This document shows, piece by piece, positions 27,262 through 36,115 of a stretch of 64,000 nucleotides of DNA. How positions within the stretch are numbered: position 1 is the first letter of the stretch; every line of letters begins with the position of its first letter. The DNA lies in NCBI RefSeq assembly GCF_002498315.1, contig NZ_DAGX01000007.1, forward strand, positions 276,715 to 340,714, in the 5' to 3' direction. Made by a program: the position numbers and the translations under genes. The stretch is from Methanofollis sp. UBA420. GTDB taxonomy: Archaea > Halobacteriota > Methanomicrobia > Methanomicrobiales > Methanofollaceae. The notes under the pieces are model-generated. The model was not told the DNA's origin, made no database searches, and saw only the letters and a program-made list of their open reading frames with translations.

Positions 27262-27299
27262 CCCCTGGACCTCCCCACGTCCCGGAGAATACGGGAAGA

Positions 27300-27307
27300 T
27301 TTATATT
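27300..27307 (+). promoter_or_regulatory. TATA box of ribosomal operon leader
   Basis: TTTATATT within GAAGATTTATATTCG, the only good TATA element in the gap before uL3. Initiation is expected near 27330 (TTAGAGAACC), about 510 bases upstream of the first start codon. Confidence 0.6.
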
Positions 27308-27329
27308 CGTTTCCGGGGAATAATTAGAG

Positions 27330-27838
27330 AACCGGAGACGATGGTATCCTGCGCAACCGGGCACAGAATAATGGCCACATGGTGGTAGAGTGGCCATTCT
27401 GTAACCGTTTGGCGGATAATACTGCCGGTCCCCCCGACAGGGGACGGGCATGATGCCCCGGCTGCCCCTCCAGGGGGCATAACCGAGAAGGACTAGAGCA
27501 GTCCCAAGGAGAAGACAGACGCTGGATCTGATCCGTGCGCCGGGCCTCCGTCAGTGCAGACGAGCCCTGCCGGCATATGCCGGCGTGCACAAGATCAGGA
27601 TCTCTTCGCGAGACGAGGTATTCTGGTGCACACCAGAATGATCTCCACACTGGAGACCACACGCGGCACATCACTCCCGACACCACCACAGCAGGAGCAA
27701 TACCTGTTGTGCGGAGAGCGTGCCTGATCGTCATCCCCCCGGGGATACGGGCGTTGTGGTCCCGTTCGCAAGTGTTTGTACAGTCCTGGCGGAAACCTGG
27801 GAATCTCGGAGAGAACCAAACGCAGAGGATTGATTAGA
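27330..27838 (+). ncRNA. Highly structured leader or ncRNA upstream of the ribosomal protein operon
   Basis: About 510 bases with no credible protein gene but many strong stems: CAGAAT..TGGCCAC/GTGGCCATTCTG (27364-27401), GTCCCC/GGGGAC (27428-27445), TGCCCC/GGGGGCA (27463-27479) and GGACT/AGTCC (27490-27504). Others are the 16-base palindrome GCCGGCATATGCCGGC (27569-27584), TCTC-TTCGC-GAGA (27601-27613), ATTCTGGTG-CA-CACCAGAAT (27620-27639) and CTCCA/TGGAG (27643-27655). I did not find the CR-I core GAGGAAAGTC of RNase P RNA or the SRP helix-8 GGAAGG motif. No T-run separates it from uL3. It may be a stable RNA processed from the operon, or an autoregulatory leader. Boundaries are estimates. 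Confidence 0.55.
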
Positions 27839-27840
27839 AC

Positions 27841-28854
27841 ATGCCGAACGTACACAGACCACGCAGGGGTTCGCTTGCCTACAGCCCGCGCAAGCGGGCA
27901 AAGAGCCAGGTACCGAAGTACCAGGCCTGGCCCAGGCACGATGGCGAGCCCATGCTGCAGGGTATTGCAGGGTATAAAGTAGGTATGACGCACGTCATCA
28001 TGGTGGATGACCACAAGAGCAGCCCGACTGAGGGACGGGAGATCATGGTCCCCGTCACCATCGTCGAGGTGCCGAAGGTGAAGGTCGCCGCCGTGCGCGC
28101 ATACGCCACTGACAGCTATGGTCGGCACCCGCTGACCGAGGCCTGGGCCGAGGAACTCGACCCCGCCCTTGCGAAGCGGATCACCATGCCGAAGGAACAC
28201 GACCGTGAGGCCGTACTCAAGGCGATCCAGGACGGCGTCGCCACAGGCAAGGTCACCGAGATCTTCGCCCTCGTGTACACGCAGCCCGCCGCAGTCACCA
28301 GTATCCCCAAGAAGGCTCCCGAACTGATGGAAGCCCGGATCGACGGTGGCTCCATGGCAGAGCGCCTCGCCCTCGCCACATCACTCCTCGGCAAAGAGGT
28401 CGACCCCCTGACCCTCGTCAGCGAAGGGCAGTATGTCGACGTCACCGCCGTTACCAAGGGTAAGGGCACCGAGGGCCCGGTCAAGCGCTGGGGCATCATG
28501 GTCAGGAAGAGGAAGCACTCCCGTGGCGGCAAGAAGCGCCACATCGGCAACCTCGGCCCCTGGAACCCGCACCACGTCCGGTGGCAGGTCCCGCAGATGG
28601 GTCAGATGGGCTACCAGCAGAGGACCGAATTCAACAAGCGGATCCTCAAAGTCGGCACCGACGGTTCCGAAGTCGTGCCGGAAGGTGGTTTCCTCCACTA
28701 CGGCTTCGTCAAGAACCCGTATGTCATGATCAAGGGTTCGATCCCGGGTCCGGTCAAGCGTCTCGTGCGCATCCGCCCGGCGATCCGGCAGGGCGAACAC
28801 GCTGTCAGGGCACCGTCTGTGAACTATGTCAGCCTTGAGAGCAAGCAGGGGTGA
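27841..28854 (+). CDS. rpl3: Ribosomal protein uL3
   Basis: 337 residues. N-terminal [20 protein letters not shown] and the loop [27 protein letters not shown] reach toward the peptidyl-transferase centre in the archaeal L3 family. First gene of the operon; only a weak GAGG element lies before the ATG, and the long structured leader is directly upstream, so translation here may be controlled by that RNA. Confidence 0.97.
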   Translation: MPNVHRPRRGSLAYSPRKRAKSQVPKYQAWPRHDGEPMLQGIAGYKVGMTHVIMVDDHKSSPTEGREIMVPVTIVEVPKVKVAAVRAYATDSYGRHPLTEAWAEELDPALAKRITMPKEHDREAVLKAIQDGVATGKVTEIFALVYTQPAAVTSIPKKAPELMEARIDGGSMAERLALATSLLGKEVDPLTLVSEGQYVDVTAVTKGKGTEGPVKRWGIMVRKRKHSRGGKKRHIGNLGPWNPHHVRWQVPQMGQMGYQQRTEFNKRILKVGTDGSEVVPEGGFLHYGFVKNPYVMIKGSIPGPVKRLVRIRPAIRQGEHAVRAPSVNYVSLESKQG

Positions 28855-28861
28855 AGAGCGG

Positions 28862-29605
28862 ATGAAAGCAAATGTCAGATCAATCGACGGTTCCGTCGTC
28901 CGTGAAATCGAACTCCCGTCTGTCTTCGACGAATATTACCGGCCCGACCTCATCAAGAGGGCCGTGCTCTCTATCCAGAGCAAGCGGTTCCAGCCCCATG
29001 GCACCGACCCGCTTGCCGGCATCAGGAGTTCCGCGGTCGGCTGGGGATCAGGACGCGGCGTATCGCATGTGCCCCGTCTCAAGAACGGTTCGAGAGCAGC
29101 AAAGGTCCCGCAGGCCAAGGGTGGCCGTGCAGCACACCCGCCAGTCGTCGCGAAGATCCTCGCGCTGAAGATCAACAAGCAGGAGAAGTGGATGGCCCTG
29201 CGGTCGGCAATCGCCGCAACCGCGATCTCCGACCTCGTTGAGATGCGTGGTCACCTCTTTGACGGTGAAGCCCCGTTCGTCGTGGATGAGAGTTTCGAGG
29301 CAATCGAAAAGACTGCCGACGTCATCAAAGCCCTCTCCGTGCTCGGAGTCTACGCCGATGTCGAGCGTGCAAAGGACAGCAAGAAGGTCCGTGCAGGCCG
29401 CGGCAAGACGCGTGGCCGCCGGTACAAGAGCCGCAAGAGTGTCCTGATCGTCACCGGTGACGAACCCCTGCGTGCAGCGCAGAACCTTGCCGGTGTTGAA
29501 GCCGTCAGCATCTACGACCTCGACGTCGAAATGCTCGCGCCGGGTACCCATGCCGGTCGCCTGACCATCTGGTCCGAAAGCGCTCTCAAGAGGATGGAGG
29601 ACTAA
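28862..29605 (+). CDS. rpl4: Ribosomal protein uL4
   Basis: 247 residues. The extended loop GWGSGRGVSHVPRLKNGSRAAKVPQAKGGRAAHPP is the tunnel-lining arm of archaeal/eukaryotic L4. Start ATG at 28862 was chosen over 28826 because GGTGAAGAG (overlapping the uL3 stop) precedes it and archaeal L4 begins near this point. Members of this family can regulate their own operons in bacteria; nothing in this sequence shows that here. Confidence 0.96.
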   Translation: MKANVRSIDGSVVREIELPSVFDEYYRPDLIKRAVLSIQSKRFQPHGTDPLAGIRSSAVGWGSGRGVSHVPRLKNGSRAAKVPQAKGGRAAHPPVVAKILALKINKQEKWMALRSAIAATAISDLVEMRGHLFDGEAPFVVDESFEAIEKTADVIKALSVLGVYADVERAKDSKKVRAGRGKTRGRRYKSRKSVLIVTGDEPLRAAQNLAGVEAVSIYDLDVEMLAPGTHAGRLTIWSESALKRMED

Positions 29606-29607
29606 AT

Positions 29608-29856
29608 ATGGTGCTCAGAAATCCGTATGTTACGGAAAAGGCGATGATGATGCTCGAGAACGAGAACAAGATCCAGGTTCTCGTGCACAACAACGCCTCC
29701 AAGGACGATATCAGGCGCGCCATAGAGAAGACCTTCGACCAGAAGGTTGCCTCTGTGCGGACCGTCATGACGATGAAGGGCCAGAAGAAGGCTATCGTCG
29801 GATTTGAGAGTGAAAAGGCCGCCGAGGAGATCCTCAGCCGGCTCGGCGTCATGTAA
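29608..29856 (+). CDS. rpl23: Ribosomal protein uL23
   Basis: 82 residues, normal archaeal size. Opens with LRNPYVTEKAMMMLENENKIQ and ends with IVGFESEKAAEEILSRLGVM. It sits at the polypeptide exit and docks SRP and other nascent-chain factors. GGAGGA lies at the end of uL4, two codons before the ATG. Confidence 0.96.
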   Translation: MVLRNPYVTEKAMMMLENENKIQVLVHNNASKDDIRRAIEKTFDQKVASVRTVMTMKGQKKAIVGFESEKAAEEILSRLGVM

Positions 29857-29866
29857 GGTGGTGGAG

Positions 29867-30583
29867 ATGGGACATAGAATTATCCAGCAGAACCGCGGTC
29901 GCGGAGGCCCAACCTACCGGGCACCGTCTCACAAGTACAAGGCCGAGCTGAAGCACGCGTGCGGGTGCACCGAGAACGTGAACGGACGGATCCTCGACAT
30001 CGAGCACGACCCGGCACGTCACGCCCCGATCGCCCTCGTCGAACTCGCTGAAGGGAAGAAGATGTACATGCTCGTTACCGAGGGCATGGGTATCGGCGAC
30101 GAGGTCGCATGGGGTGCCGAAGCCAAGATCCAGAACGGCAACACCCTCTCCCTGAGAGACATCCCGATCGGTGCCTTCGTCTGTAATATCGAAGCCCGGC
30201 CGAGCGACGGCGGCAAGTTCGTCCGTGCGAGCGGTGTCCAGGCAATGCTCGCGGCAAAGTCCGGCGGCAGGGTCGCCGTGCAGATGCCGAGCGGCAAGCA
30301 GAAGTGGTTTAACGAACTGTGCATGGCCACTATCGGCATCGTTGCCGGCGGCGGCCGCAGCGAGAAGCCCTTCGTCAAGGCCGGTAACAAATATCATAAG
30401 ATGAAGTCGCAGGCCCAGAAGTGGCCCAGGTCGTCCGGCCTGAAGATGAACGTCATCGACCACCCGTTTGGTGGCGGTGGTCACCAGCACTGTGGCAGAC
30501 CAAAGACGGTTGCTCGCGGCACATCTCCGGGACGCAAGGTCGGAAGTATCGCTGCCCGCAGGACTGGCAGGACAAAGAAGTGA
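29867..30583 (+). CDS. rpl2: Ribosomal protein uL2
   Basis: 238 residues from the ATG at 29867 (GHRIIQQNRGRGGPTYRAPSH), preceded by AGGTGGTGG. The C-terminal HPFGGGGHQHCGRPKTV segment is the peptidyl-transferase-proximal loop of L2, with its conserved histidine. Earlier in-frame starts only read through uL23 sequence in another frame. Confidence 0.97.
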   Translation: MGHRIIQQNRGRGGPTYRAPSHKYKAELKHACGCTENVNGRILDIEHDPARHAPIALVELAEGKKMYMLVTEGMGIGDEVAWGAEAKIQNGNTLSLRDIPIGAFVCNIEARPSDGGKFVRASGVQAMLAAKSGGRVAVQMPSGKQKWFNELCMATIGIVAGGGRSEKPFVKAGNKYHKMKSQAQKWPRSSGLKMNVIDHPFGGGGHQHCGRPKTVARGTSPGRKVGSIAARRTGRTKK

Positions 30584-30592
30584 GGGGATTGA

Positions 30593-31006
30593 ATGGCAAA
30601 GAAAACGCAGAAGCGGCTGCCAAGACGGCGTGAGGAATTCACCTACCGGGGCTACACGATCGAGCAGCTCCAGCAGATGGGAACAAGCGAGCTTGTCCCC
30701 CTCATGCCGGCCAGGGCACGCCGGAAGGTTAACCGCGGGCTTGCACGGGACCATGAGGGCCTCCTTGCGAAGGTGCGGGCAGGCGACGAGGGTATCCGCA
30801 CGCACCTGCGCGACATGATCATCATGCCCGAGATGATCGGAAAGACGATTGAGATCCACAACGGCAAGGAATTTGTCGCCGTCGAACTCCAGCCAGAGTC
30901 GGTATTCCACTACCTCGGTGAGTTCTCGCTCACCAGAAGGAGAGTATCCCACGGCACGGCCGGTATCGGTGCGACCAGGTCCTCCAAGTACGTACCCCTG
31001 AAGTGA
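30593..31006 (+). CDS. rps19: Ribosomal protein uS19
   Basis: 137 residues. The basic N-terminus (KKTQKRLPRRREEFTYRGYT) and the core MIGKTIEIHNGKEFVAVELQPESVFHYLGEFSLTR are diagnostic. It binds in the 30S head next to uS13. GAGGGG precedes the ATG, and its TGA overlaps the uL22 start region (GTGATG). Confidence 0.97.
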   Translation: MAKKTQKRLPRRREEFTYRGYTIEQLQQMGTSELVPLMPARARRKVNRGLARDHEGLLAKVRAGDEGIRTHLRDMIIMPEMIGKTIEIHNGKEFVAVELQPESVFHYLGEFSLTRRRVSHGTAGIGATRSSKYVPLK

Positions 31007-31011
31007 TGGCA

Positions 31012-31473
31012 ATGGCACGAATCGGATATTCAATGCAGATCGAGGGTGAAAACCTCGCCCGCTCCAAAGCGAACGAGGTTTCCGTCTCTCCGAAGCACTC
31101 CATTGAGATTGCCCACTTTATCAGGGGCATGAAGGCGGATGCGGCCCTCGAGTACCTCGAGGCCGTCGTCGCGAAGAAGAAGGCGATCCCGTTCAAGCGC
31201 TTCAACATGGACGTGGCGCACAAGAAGGGTCTTGTCGGCTGGGACGCCGGCCGGTACCCGGTCAAGGCAGCCGGCGAGTTCATCACCCTGATCAAGGCGG
31301 CACAGAAGAACGGCGAGTATGCCGGGCTTGACGCCAGAAAACTCGTCATCATCCATGCCATGGCCAACCGCGGCCGTAGCACGCGCGGTGTCTTCCCCCG
31401 TGCAATGGGCAGGGCAACGCCGAAGATACGCGAGAGCGTCAACATCGAACTGATCCTCAGGGAGGTGGAGTAA
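31012..31473 (+). CDS. rpl22: Ribosomal protein uL22
   Basis: 153 residues from the ATG at 31012 (MARIGYSMQIEGEN). GTGAT at 31003-31007 acts as the ribosome binding site and contains the uS19 stop; an ATG at 31006 is an alternative that adds two residues. The tunnel-lining hairpin region GRSTRGVFPRAMGRATPK is present near the C-terminus. Confidence 0.95.
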   Translation: MARIGYSMQIEGENLARSKANEVSVSPKHSIEIAHFIRGMKADAALEYLEAVVAKKKAIPFKRFNMDVAHKKGLVGWDAGRYPVKAAGEFITLIKAAQKNGEYAGLDARKLVIIHAMANRGRSTRGVFPRAMGRATPKIRESVNIELILREVE

Positions 31474-31474
31474 G

Positions 31475-32191
31475 ATGGCAATTGAGCGGAAATTCGTCAG
31501 TGAAGGTGTCACCAGGGCCCGTATCGAGCAGTTCCTCGCCCGAGAACTGAAGCGCGCCGGCTACGGCGGCATGGACATCGTCCGCACCCCTCTCGGCACG
31601 CAGATCACCATCTTCGCCGAGAAGCCGGGTATCGTCATCGGCAAGGGCGGCAAGCTGGTACGCCAGCTCACCCAGGACCTTGCCACCAACTTCAACATTG
31701 AGTCCCCGCAGGTCGAAGTCCAGCAGGTGGCAAACCCGAGCCTGAACGCTCAGATCATGGCCGAACGCCTTGCCACCGCCCTTGAGCGTGGCTGGTACTT
31801 CAGGAAGGCCGGGCAGAGCACCATCCGCCGGATCATGGATTCCGGTGCACTTGGTTGCGAGGTCATCCTCGCCGGCAAGCTGACCGGTGCTCGTTCCCGT
31901 GTCCAGAAGTTTATTCAGGGCTACATCAAGCACTGCGGTGAACCCTCAGAAACGATCGTCGAGAAGGGCTACGCCGTTGCGATCAAGAAACTTGGCATCA
32001 TCGGTGTCCGGGTCATGATCGTTCCGGGCGACGCCAAGCTCCCCGACAGTTTCGAAGTCCTTGAGCCGAAGGTCGTTCCGAAGGCCGCGGCAGAAGAGGT
32101 CGAAGCACTCGCCGATCTCGGCGACGACGTCGATGCAGAACTTGCTGAGTTCCCCGAGGCTCCTGAAGCCGAATTTAAGGAGGAACAGTAA
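31475..32191 (+). CDS. rps3: Ribosomal protein uS3
   Basis: 238 residues. The N-terminal KH domain includes EKPGIVIGKGGKLVRQL (GxxG loop, about 49-54), followed by the C-terminal S3 domain (VILAGKLTGARSRVQKFIQGYIKHCGEP) and an acidic archaeal tail ending EAEFKEEQ. It lines the mRNA entry. Its TAA overlaps the uL29 ATG by one base. Confidence 0.97.
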   Translation: MAIERKFVSEGVTRARIEQFLARELKRAGYGGMDIVRTPLGTQITIFAEKPGIVIGKGGKLVRQLTQDLATNFNIESPQVEVQQVANPSLNAQIMAERLATALERGWYFRKAGQSTIRRIMDSGALGCEVILAGKLTGARSRVQKFIQGYIKHCGEPSETIVEKGYAVAIKKLGIIGVRVMIVPGDAKLPDSFEVLEPKVVPKAAAEEVEALADLGDDVDAELAEFPEAPEAEFKEEQ

Positions 32192-32403
32192 TGGCGATCT
32201 TCCGGGCACATGAGGTCCACCAGCTCTCCGACGTGGAGCTGGCCGAGCAGCTCTCAAAGCTGCAGCTCGATCTGATGCAGGGCCGCGGCAAGGTCAGTGC
32301 GGGCGGCGCCCCGGAAAACCCGGGGCACATCCGCGAGGTGCGGCGGACCATCGCCCGCATCCAGACCGAGCAGAACGCACGGGGGGCCGGTAAACAGGCA
32401 TGA
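32191..32403 (+). CDS. rpl29: Ribosomal protein uL29
   Basis: 70 residues, two helices forming a hairpin (AHEVHQLSDVELAEQLSKLQLDL, then REVRRTIARIQTEQNARG). It lies near the exit tunnel beside uL23. The stop overlaps the rnp1 ATG by four bases. The SUI1/eIF1 gene that stands between uL29 and rnp1 in some archaea is not here. Confidence 0.95.
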   Translation: MAIFRAHEVHQLSDVELAEQLSKLQLDLMQGRGKVSAGGAPENPGHIREVRRTIARIQTEQNARGAGKQA

Positions 32404-32675
32404 TCACAGCGCAGACCCTCCTCTGGCACGAACTGATCGGGCTTGCAGTCTCTGTGGTGAAGGCCGGGAACCCCGCATATGTAGGGATCTCCGGCCCGAT
32501 TATGGATGAGACTCGCAATATGCTGGTGATCCTCACCCCGTCGGGAACCAAAAGGGTGGAGAAGAAAGGCTGTGTCTTTCTCTTCACCCTCCCCGGGGGA
32601 GTTCGCGCCGAAGTGGACGGGTCTGCCCTTGTGGCACGACCTGAAAAACGGATCAGCATGCGCAACAAGAGATAG
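32400..32675 (+). CDS. rnp1: Ribonuclease P protein component 1 (Rpp29)
   Basis: 91 residues of the Rpp29/Pop4 Sm-like beta-barrel. LIGLAVSVVKAGNPAYVGISGPIMDETRNML and KRVEKKGCVFLFTLPGG are the conserved strands. It binds the specificity side of RNase P RNA with Rpp21. Its place inside the ribosomal operon, between uL29 and uS17, is conserved in archaea and links tRNA processing to ribosome supply. Confidence 0.95.
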   Translation: MITAQTLLWHELIGLAVSVVKAGNPAYVGISGPIMDETRNMLVILTPSGTKRVEKKGCVFLFTLPGGVRAEVDGSALVARPEKRISMRNKR

Positions 32676-32685
32676 AGGATAGAGA

Positions 32686-33006
32686 ATGGCGAGAGATATT
32701 GGGTTAAACGTCCCTGTTCCTGAGAAGGAATGCAGCGACGTAAATTGTCCGTTTCACGGCACCCTGCCGGTGCACGGCCAGGTGATCACCGGCAAGGTCG
32801 TGAGCGACCGTATGAATGGGACGGTGGTCGTCGGACGTGAGTACCTCCACTATGTGCGGAAGTACAACCGTTACGAGAAGAGGTCCTCCAAGTACCACGC
32901 CCACCTGCCCCCGTGCCTCACCCTTGCGGTGGGCGATACGGTAAAGATCGCCGAGTGCAGGCCCCTTTCCAAGACAACCAACTTCGTCGTGGTCGAGGTG
33001 ATCTGA
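32686..33006 (+). CDS. rps17: Ribosomal protein uS17
   Basis: 106 residues. The archaeal N-terminal extension with [17 protein letters not shown] precedes the OB-fold core [41 protein letters not shown]. Primary 16S rRNA binder in the 30S body. Confidence 0.96.
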   Translation: MARDIGLNVPVPEKECSDVNCPFHGTLPVHGQVITGKVVSDRMNGTVVVGREYLHYVRKYNRYEKRSSKYHAHLPPCLTLAVGDTVKIAECRPLSKTTNFVVVEVI

Positions 33007-33007
33007 G

Positions 33008-33406
33008 ATGAAGGCCAAGTTGTCCAAGATCCCGCGCTCGGTCGCAACCGGAACCAAGCTCGTCTGTGCCGACAACACCGGTGCACGCGTCGTCGAGATC
33101 GTCTCGGTCGATGGCTACCACGGTGTTCGGAGGAGACAGCCGAAGCTCGGTGTCGGCGATGTGGCGACTGTTTCAGTCAAGAAGGGCACGCCCGACATGC
33201 GGCGCAAGCTCCTCAAGGCAGTCGTCATCAGACAGAGAAAGGAGATACGCCGGCCAAGTGGCCTGCGTGTTGGATTTGATGACAATGCCGTCGTGATCGT
33301 CGACGAACGCGGCGAACCGAAGGGCACCGATATCAAGGGTCCGGTCGCCCGTGAGGTCGCCGAGCGTTTCCCGAAGATCGGCTCGACGGCAACGATCATC
33401 GTGTGA
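33008..33406 (+). CDS. rpl14: Ribosomal protein uL14
   Basis: 132 residues. [19 protein letters not shown] and [31 protein letters not shown] match the family, and the [38 protein letters not shown] ending is nearly invariant in archaea. It sits at the subunit interface next to uL3. Confidence 0.97.
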   Translation: MKAKLSKIPRSVATGTKLVCADNTGARVVEIVSVDGYHGVRRRQPKLGVGDVATVSVKKGTPDMRRKLLKAVVIRQRKEIRRPSGLRVGFDDNAVVIVDERGEPKGTDIKGPVAREVAERFPKIGSTATIIV

Positions 33407-33417
33407 GGTGTTGTGTA

Positions 33418-33783
33418 ATGGTACGGATTGCAAGTAAGCAGCCCAGGAAGCAGCGCAAGGCGCGCTACAACGCACCCTCACACCAGATGAGCATGTTCCT
33501 CTCGGCACCCCTTGCGAAGGAACTGCGTGAGGTGTACAAGAAGCGCACCGTCCGCGTCGTCACCGGTGACACCGTGAAGGTGCTCCGCGGCGACCACGCG
33601 GGGACCGAAGGTGTCGTTGACAGCGTGCACGCGAAGACTGGAGCCCTCCAGGTCCATGGCGTGACGGTCACCAAGACCGATGGGACCGAAGTCCCGCGGC
33701 CGGTGAACGCCTCGAATGTCATGGTGACAAAGCTGAACACCAAAGACCCGCGCCGGGTGGCGAAGCTGGAGGAGAGGAAGTAA
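33418..33783 (+). CDS. rpl24: Ribosomal protein uL24
   Basis: 121 residues from ATG 33418 (MVRIASKQPRKQRKARYNAP). The upstream GTG at 33403 would add five residues overlapping uL14; GAGGTG at 33405-33410 is suitably spaced for the ATG. The KOW motif GDTVKVLRGDHAGTEGVVDSV starts the conserved core. Assembly initiator near the tunnel exit. Confidence 0.95.
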   Translation: MVRIASKQPRKQRKARYNAPSHQMSMFLSAPLAKELREVYKKRTVRVVTGDTVKVLRGDHAGTEGVVDSVHAKTGALQVHGVTVTKTDGTEVPRPVNASNVMVTKLNTKDPRRVAKLEERK

Positions 33784-34506
33784 ATGTCATATCACCTGAA
33801 GAGACTGACAGCGCCGACGTCCTGGCAGATCGCAAAGAAAGAGGAGACGTTCATCACCAAGACCTGTCCGGGCCCGCACCGTTCCGGTGCTCTCCCGGTC
33901 GCCGTCTGGCTCCGTGACAAGATGGGGCTTGCCGGCAACATGAAAGAGGTCAAGCGGATCCTCGGCCAGCGCCAGATCATCGTCAACGGCAAGGCAGTCA
34001 CCAACCCGAAGATCGGCCTCGGGATCTTTGATATCATCTCCATCCCGAAGATGGACAAGCACTACCGGATCCTGATGAACAAGGCCGGCCGCCTGGTCTC
34101 GATCGAGATCGACGCCGAAGCCGCAAAGACCCGGCTCTGCAAGATCGCGGACAAGACCACCGTCAAGGGTGGAAAGGTCCAGCTGAACCTCCTGTACGGT
34201 GCAAATGTCCTTGCCGACAACACCTACAAGCCGAAGGACTCGATCGTCCTCACCCTCGAGGGCGAAGAGCGCTTCACGATCGTCGACCACTACCCCTTCG
34301 CCGTCGGCAACATGGCGATGGTCATCGGCGGTCAGCACTCCGGCAGGATCGGCAAGATCACCGAGATCCGGGTCTCCCCGGGCAGCACGCCGAACCGCAT
34401 CGCCCTTGAGGACGAGAATGCGGTTGCATTCGAGACGATCGAAGAGAACGTCTTCATGATCGGTCGCGAGACCTCTGCAGTTGCTGAATGGGGGATTGAG
34501 GCCTGA
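33784..34506 (+). CDS. rps4e: Ribosomal protein eS4
   Basis: 240 residues. The S4 RNA-binding domain (VWLRDKMGLAGNMKEVKRILGQRQIIVNGK) is followed by the central eS4 domain and a C-terminal KOW motif (GGQHSGRIGKITEI). Present only in archaea and eukaryotes. The start follows the uL24 stop directly, and its own TGA overlaps the uL5 ATG. Confidence 0.97.
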   Translation: MSYHLKRLTAPTSWQIAKKEETFITKTCPGPHRSGALPVAVWLRDKMGLAGNMKEVKRILGQRQIIVNGKAVTNPKIGLGIFDIISIPKMDKHYRILMNKAGRLVSIEIDAEAAKTRLCKIADKTTVKGGKVQLNLLYGANVLADNTYKPKDSIVLTLEGEERFTIVDHYPFAVGNMAMVIGGQHSGRIGKITEIRVSPGSTPNRIALEDENAVAFETIEENVFMIGRETSAVAEWGIEA

Positions 34507-35015
34507 TGACGAACCCGATGCAGGAACTTCACATCGCCAAAGTTGTCGTCCACATGGGCGTCGGCGAAAGTGGTGACCGGCTCGTCAAGGGCGAGACCAT
34601 CCTCACGGAGATCACCGGCGGAAAACCGGTCCGCTCCATTGCGAAGATGACCCAGCCGGCTTTCGGAGTCAGGAAGGGCGCACCTATCGGTACGAAGGTG
34701 ACCCTGAGAGGCAAGAAGGCTGTTGACTTCGTCGAGACCGCTTTCGGGATCATCGAGAAGAAGATCGCGGGCCGCGCCTTCGACAAGGGGGGCAACTTCT
34801 CCTTTGGTATCGAAGAGCACACCGATTTCCCGGGTCAGTCCTATGACCCGCAGATCGGCATCTATGGCATGGACGTCAATGTCGTCCTTGAGAAGCCCGG
34901 TGTCCGGATCGCCCGCAGGCGCGTCGCATCGCGTAAGCTCCCCTCAGGCCAGCGTGTCTCCCGTGAAGAGGCGATGACCTTTGTGCAGGAGCACTACGGA
35001 ATGGAGGTGCAGTGA
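34506..35015 (+). CDS. rpl5: Ribosomal protein uL5
   Basis: 169 residues. [25 protein letters not shown], the [15 protein letters not shown] loop ([15 protein letters not shown]) and [27 protein letters not shown] are typical. It carries 5S rRNA with uL18 into the central protuberance. GGAGGTG near its end serves the next gene. Confidence 0.97.
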   Translation: MTNPMQELHIAKVVVHMGVGESGDRLVKGETILTEITGGKPVRSIAKMTQPAFGVRKGAPIGTKVTLRGKKAVDFVETAFGIIEKKIAGRAFDKGGNFSFGIEEHTDFPGQSYDPQIGIYGMDVNVVLEKPGVRIARRRVASRKLPSGQRVSREEAMTFVQEHYGMEVQ

Positions 35016-35173
35016 TGGCAGACGAGGAAAGTAAGAAGAAATTCGGACGCGGCGCAAACAAGTGCCAGATCTGTGGCCGGAAGCAAGGCCTTGTCAGCAG
35101 GTACAACATCATGTTCTGCCGGCAGTGCTTCCGTGAGTGGGCGTCGAAGATGGGCTTTAAGAAGATGAACTGA
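35015..35173 (+). CDS. rps14: Ribosomal protein uS14, zinc-binding form
   Basis: A 52-residue gene in the expected place between uL5 and uS8. Translation from ATG 35015 gives [17 protein letters not shown] and so on, with CQIC (17-20) and FCRQC (cysteines at 35 and 38) forming the four-cysteine zinc ribbon. It ends KMGFKKMN before TGA at 35171. GGAGGTG at 35003-35009 is the ribosome binding site, and the ATG overlaps the last base of the uL5 stop. It lies in the 30S head. Confidence 0.96.
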   Translation: MADEESKKKFGRGANKCQICGRKQGLVSRYNIMFCRQCFREWASKMGFKKMN

Positions 35174-35183
35174 GGTGGAAAAA

Positions 35184-35576
35184 ATGGCACGATTGAATTC
35201 GATAGCAGATACGATGAGCGCCATCAAGAACGCCAGTGACGGCGGCAAGTCCTCAGTCATCGTCGAGCCCGCAAGCAAACTCGTCGGTGCCATGCTCGGG
35301 ATCATGCAGGAATCCGGCTACATCGGCGAGTTCGAGTACGTCGAGGACGGCCGCGGCGGCCAGTTCAGGATCGGACTGGTCGGCAGGATCAACAAGTGTG
35401 GTGCGGTCACCCCCCGCTTCTCCACGGCCCTTGAGGAAATGGAAAAGTGGGAAAACCGGTATCTCCCGGCAAAGGGCTTTGGCATCCTGATCATGTCGAC
35501 CTCGCAGGGCGTCATGTCACACGAGCAGGCCCGTCGCGCCGGTATCGGCGGTGAACTTCTGGGGTTCGTGTACTGA
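35184..35576 (+). CDS. rps8: Ribosomal protein uS8
   Basis: 130 residues from ATG 35184 (MARLNSIADTMSAIKNA), preceded by GAGGTGG. An in-frame GTG at 35175 would place the start inside the ribosome binding site and is rejected. The C-terminal GILIMSTSQGVMSHEQARRAGIGGELLGFVY is the conserved RNA-binding end. Confidence 0.97.
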   Translation: MARLNSIADTMSAIKNASDGGKSSVIVEPASKLVGAMLGIMQESGYIGEFEYVEDGRGGQFRIGLVGRINKCGAVTPRFSTALEEMEKWENRYLPAKGFGILIMSTSQGVMSHEQARRAGIGGELLGFVY

Positions 35577-35585
35577 GGGATGACA

Positions 35586-36110
35586 ATGGTTGTTGAGAGA
35601 AGAGTAACAATCCCGGACGGGGTTACGGCAACGCTTGCCGGGACCATCTTCACCGTGAAGGGTGCGAAGGGCGAGCTTGTGCGCGACCTCCGCTATCCGG
35701 GTGTCACCGTCGTCATCGAGGACGGCGAGGTTGTCATCACCACCGAATCGAGCCGGAAGCGGATCATTGCCATGGTCGGGACCCACGCAGCACATGTCCA
35801 GAACATGTTTGAAGGGGTCATCAACGGCTATGAGTACAGGATGAAAGTGGTCTACGCCCACTTCCCTATCCAGATCAAGCTCAAGGGCGATATCGTCGAG
35901 GTCAACAACTTCCTTGGCGAAAAGCAGGCGAGATATGCAAAGATCCTCCCGGGCGTGTCTGTCAAGGTCGGAAACGACGAACTGACCCTCACCGGGATCG
36001 ACAAGGACGTCGTCGGATCGACTGCAGCGATGATCGAGCGGGCGACCAAGGTCCGCAACCGTGACTCGCGGGTCTTCCAGGACGGAATATACATTGTGCA
36101 GAAGGCGTGA
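35586..36110 (+). CDS. rpl6: Ribosomal protein uL6
   Basis: 174 residues from ATG 35586 (MVVERRVTIPDGVTATLAG). GAGGGA at 35575-35580 fits this start better than the ATG at 35580. The two duplicated L6 folds are present; the segment NRDSRVFQDGIYIV closes the protein as in archaeal homologues. It sits near the sarcin-ricin loop. Confidence 0.96.
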   Translation: MVVERRVTIPDGVTATLAGTIFTVKGAKGELVRDLRYPGVTVVIEDGEVVITTESSRKRIIAMVGTHAAHVQNMFEGVINGYEYRMKVVYAHFPIQIKLKGDIVEVNNFLGEKQARYAKILPGVSVKVGNDELTLTGIDKDVVGSTAAMIERATKVRNRDSRVFQDGIYIVQKA

Positions 36111-36115
36111 TGGAG

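Noticed and set aside
27330..27838. RNase P RNA or SRP RNA
   Set aside because: I could not find the conserved core motifs of either RNA; kept only as an unassigned structured RNA.
27595..28200. 201-residue minus-strand frame across the leader and start of uL3
   Set aside because: Overlaps an unmistakable ribosomal protein gene on the other strand and has no features of its own.
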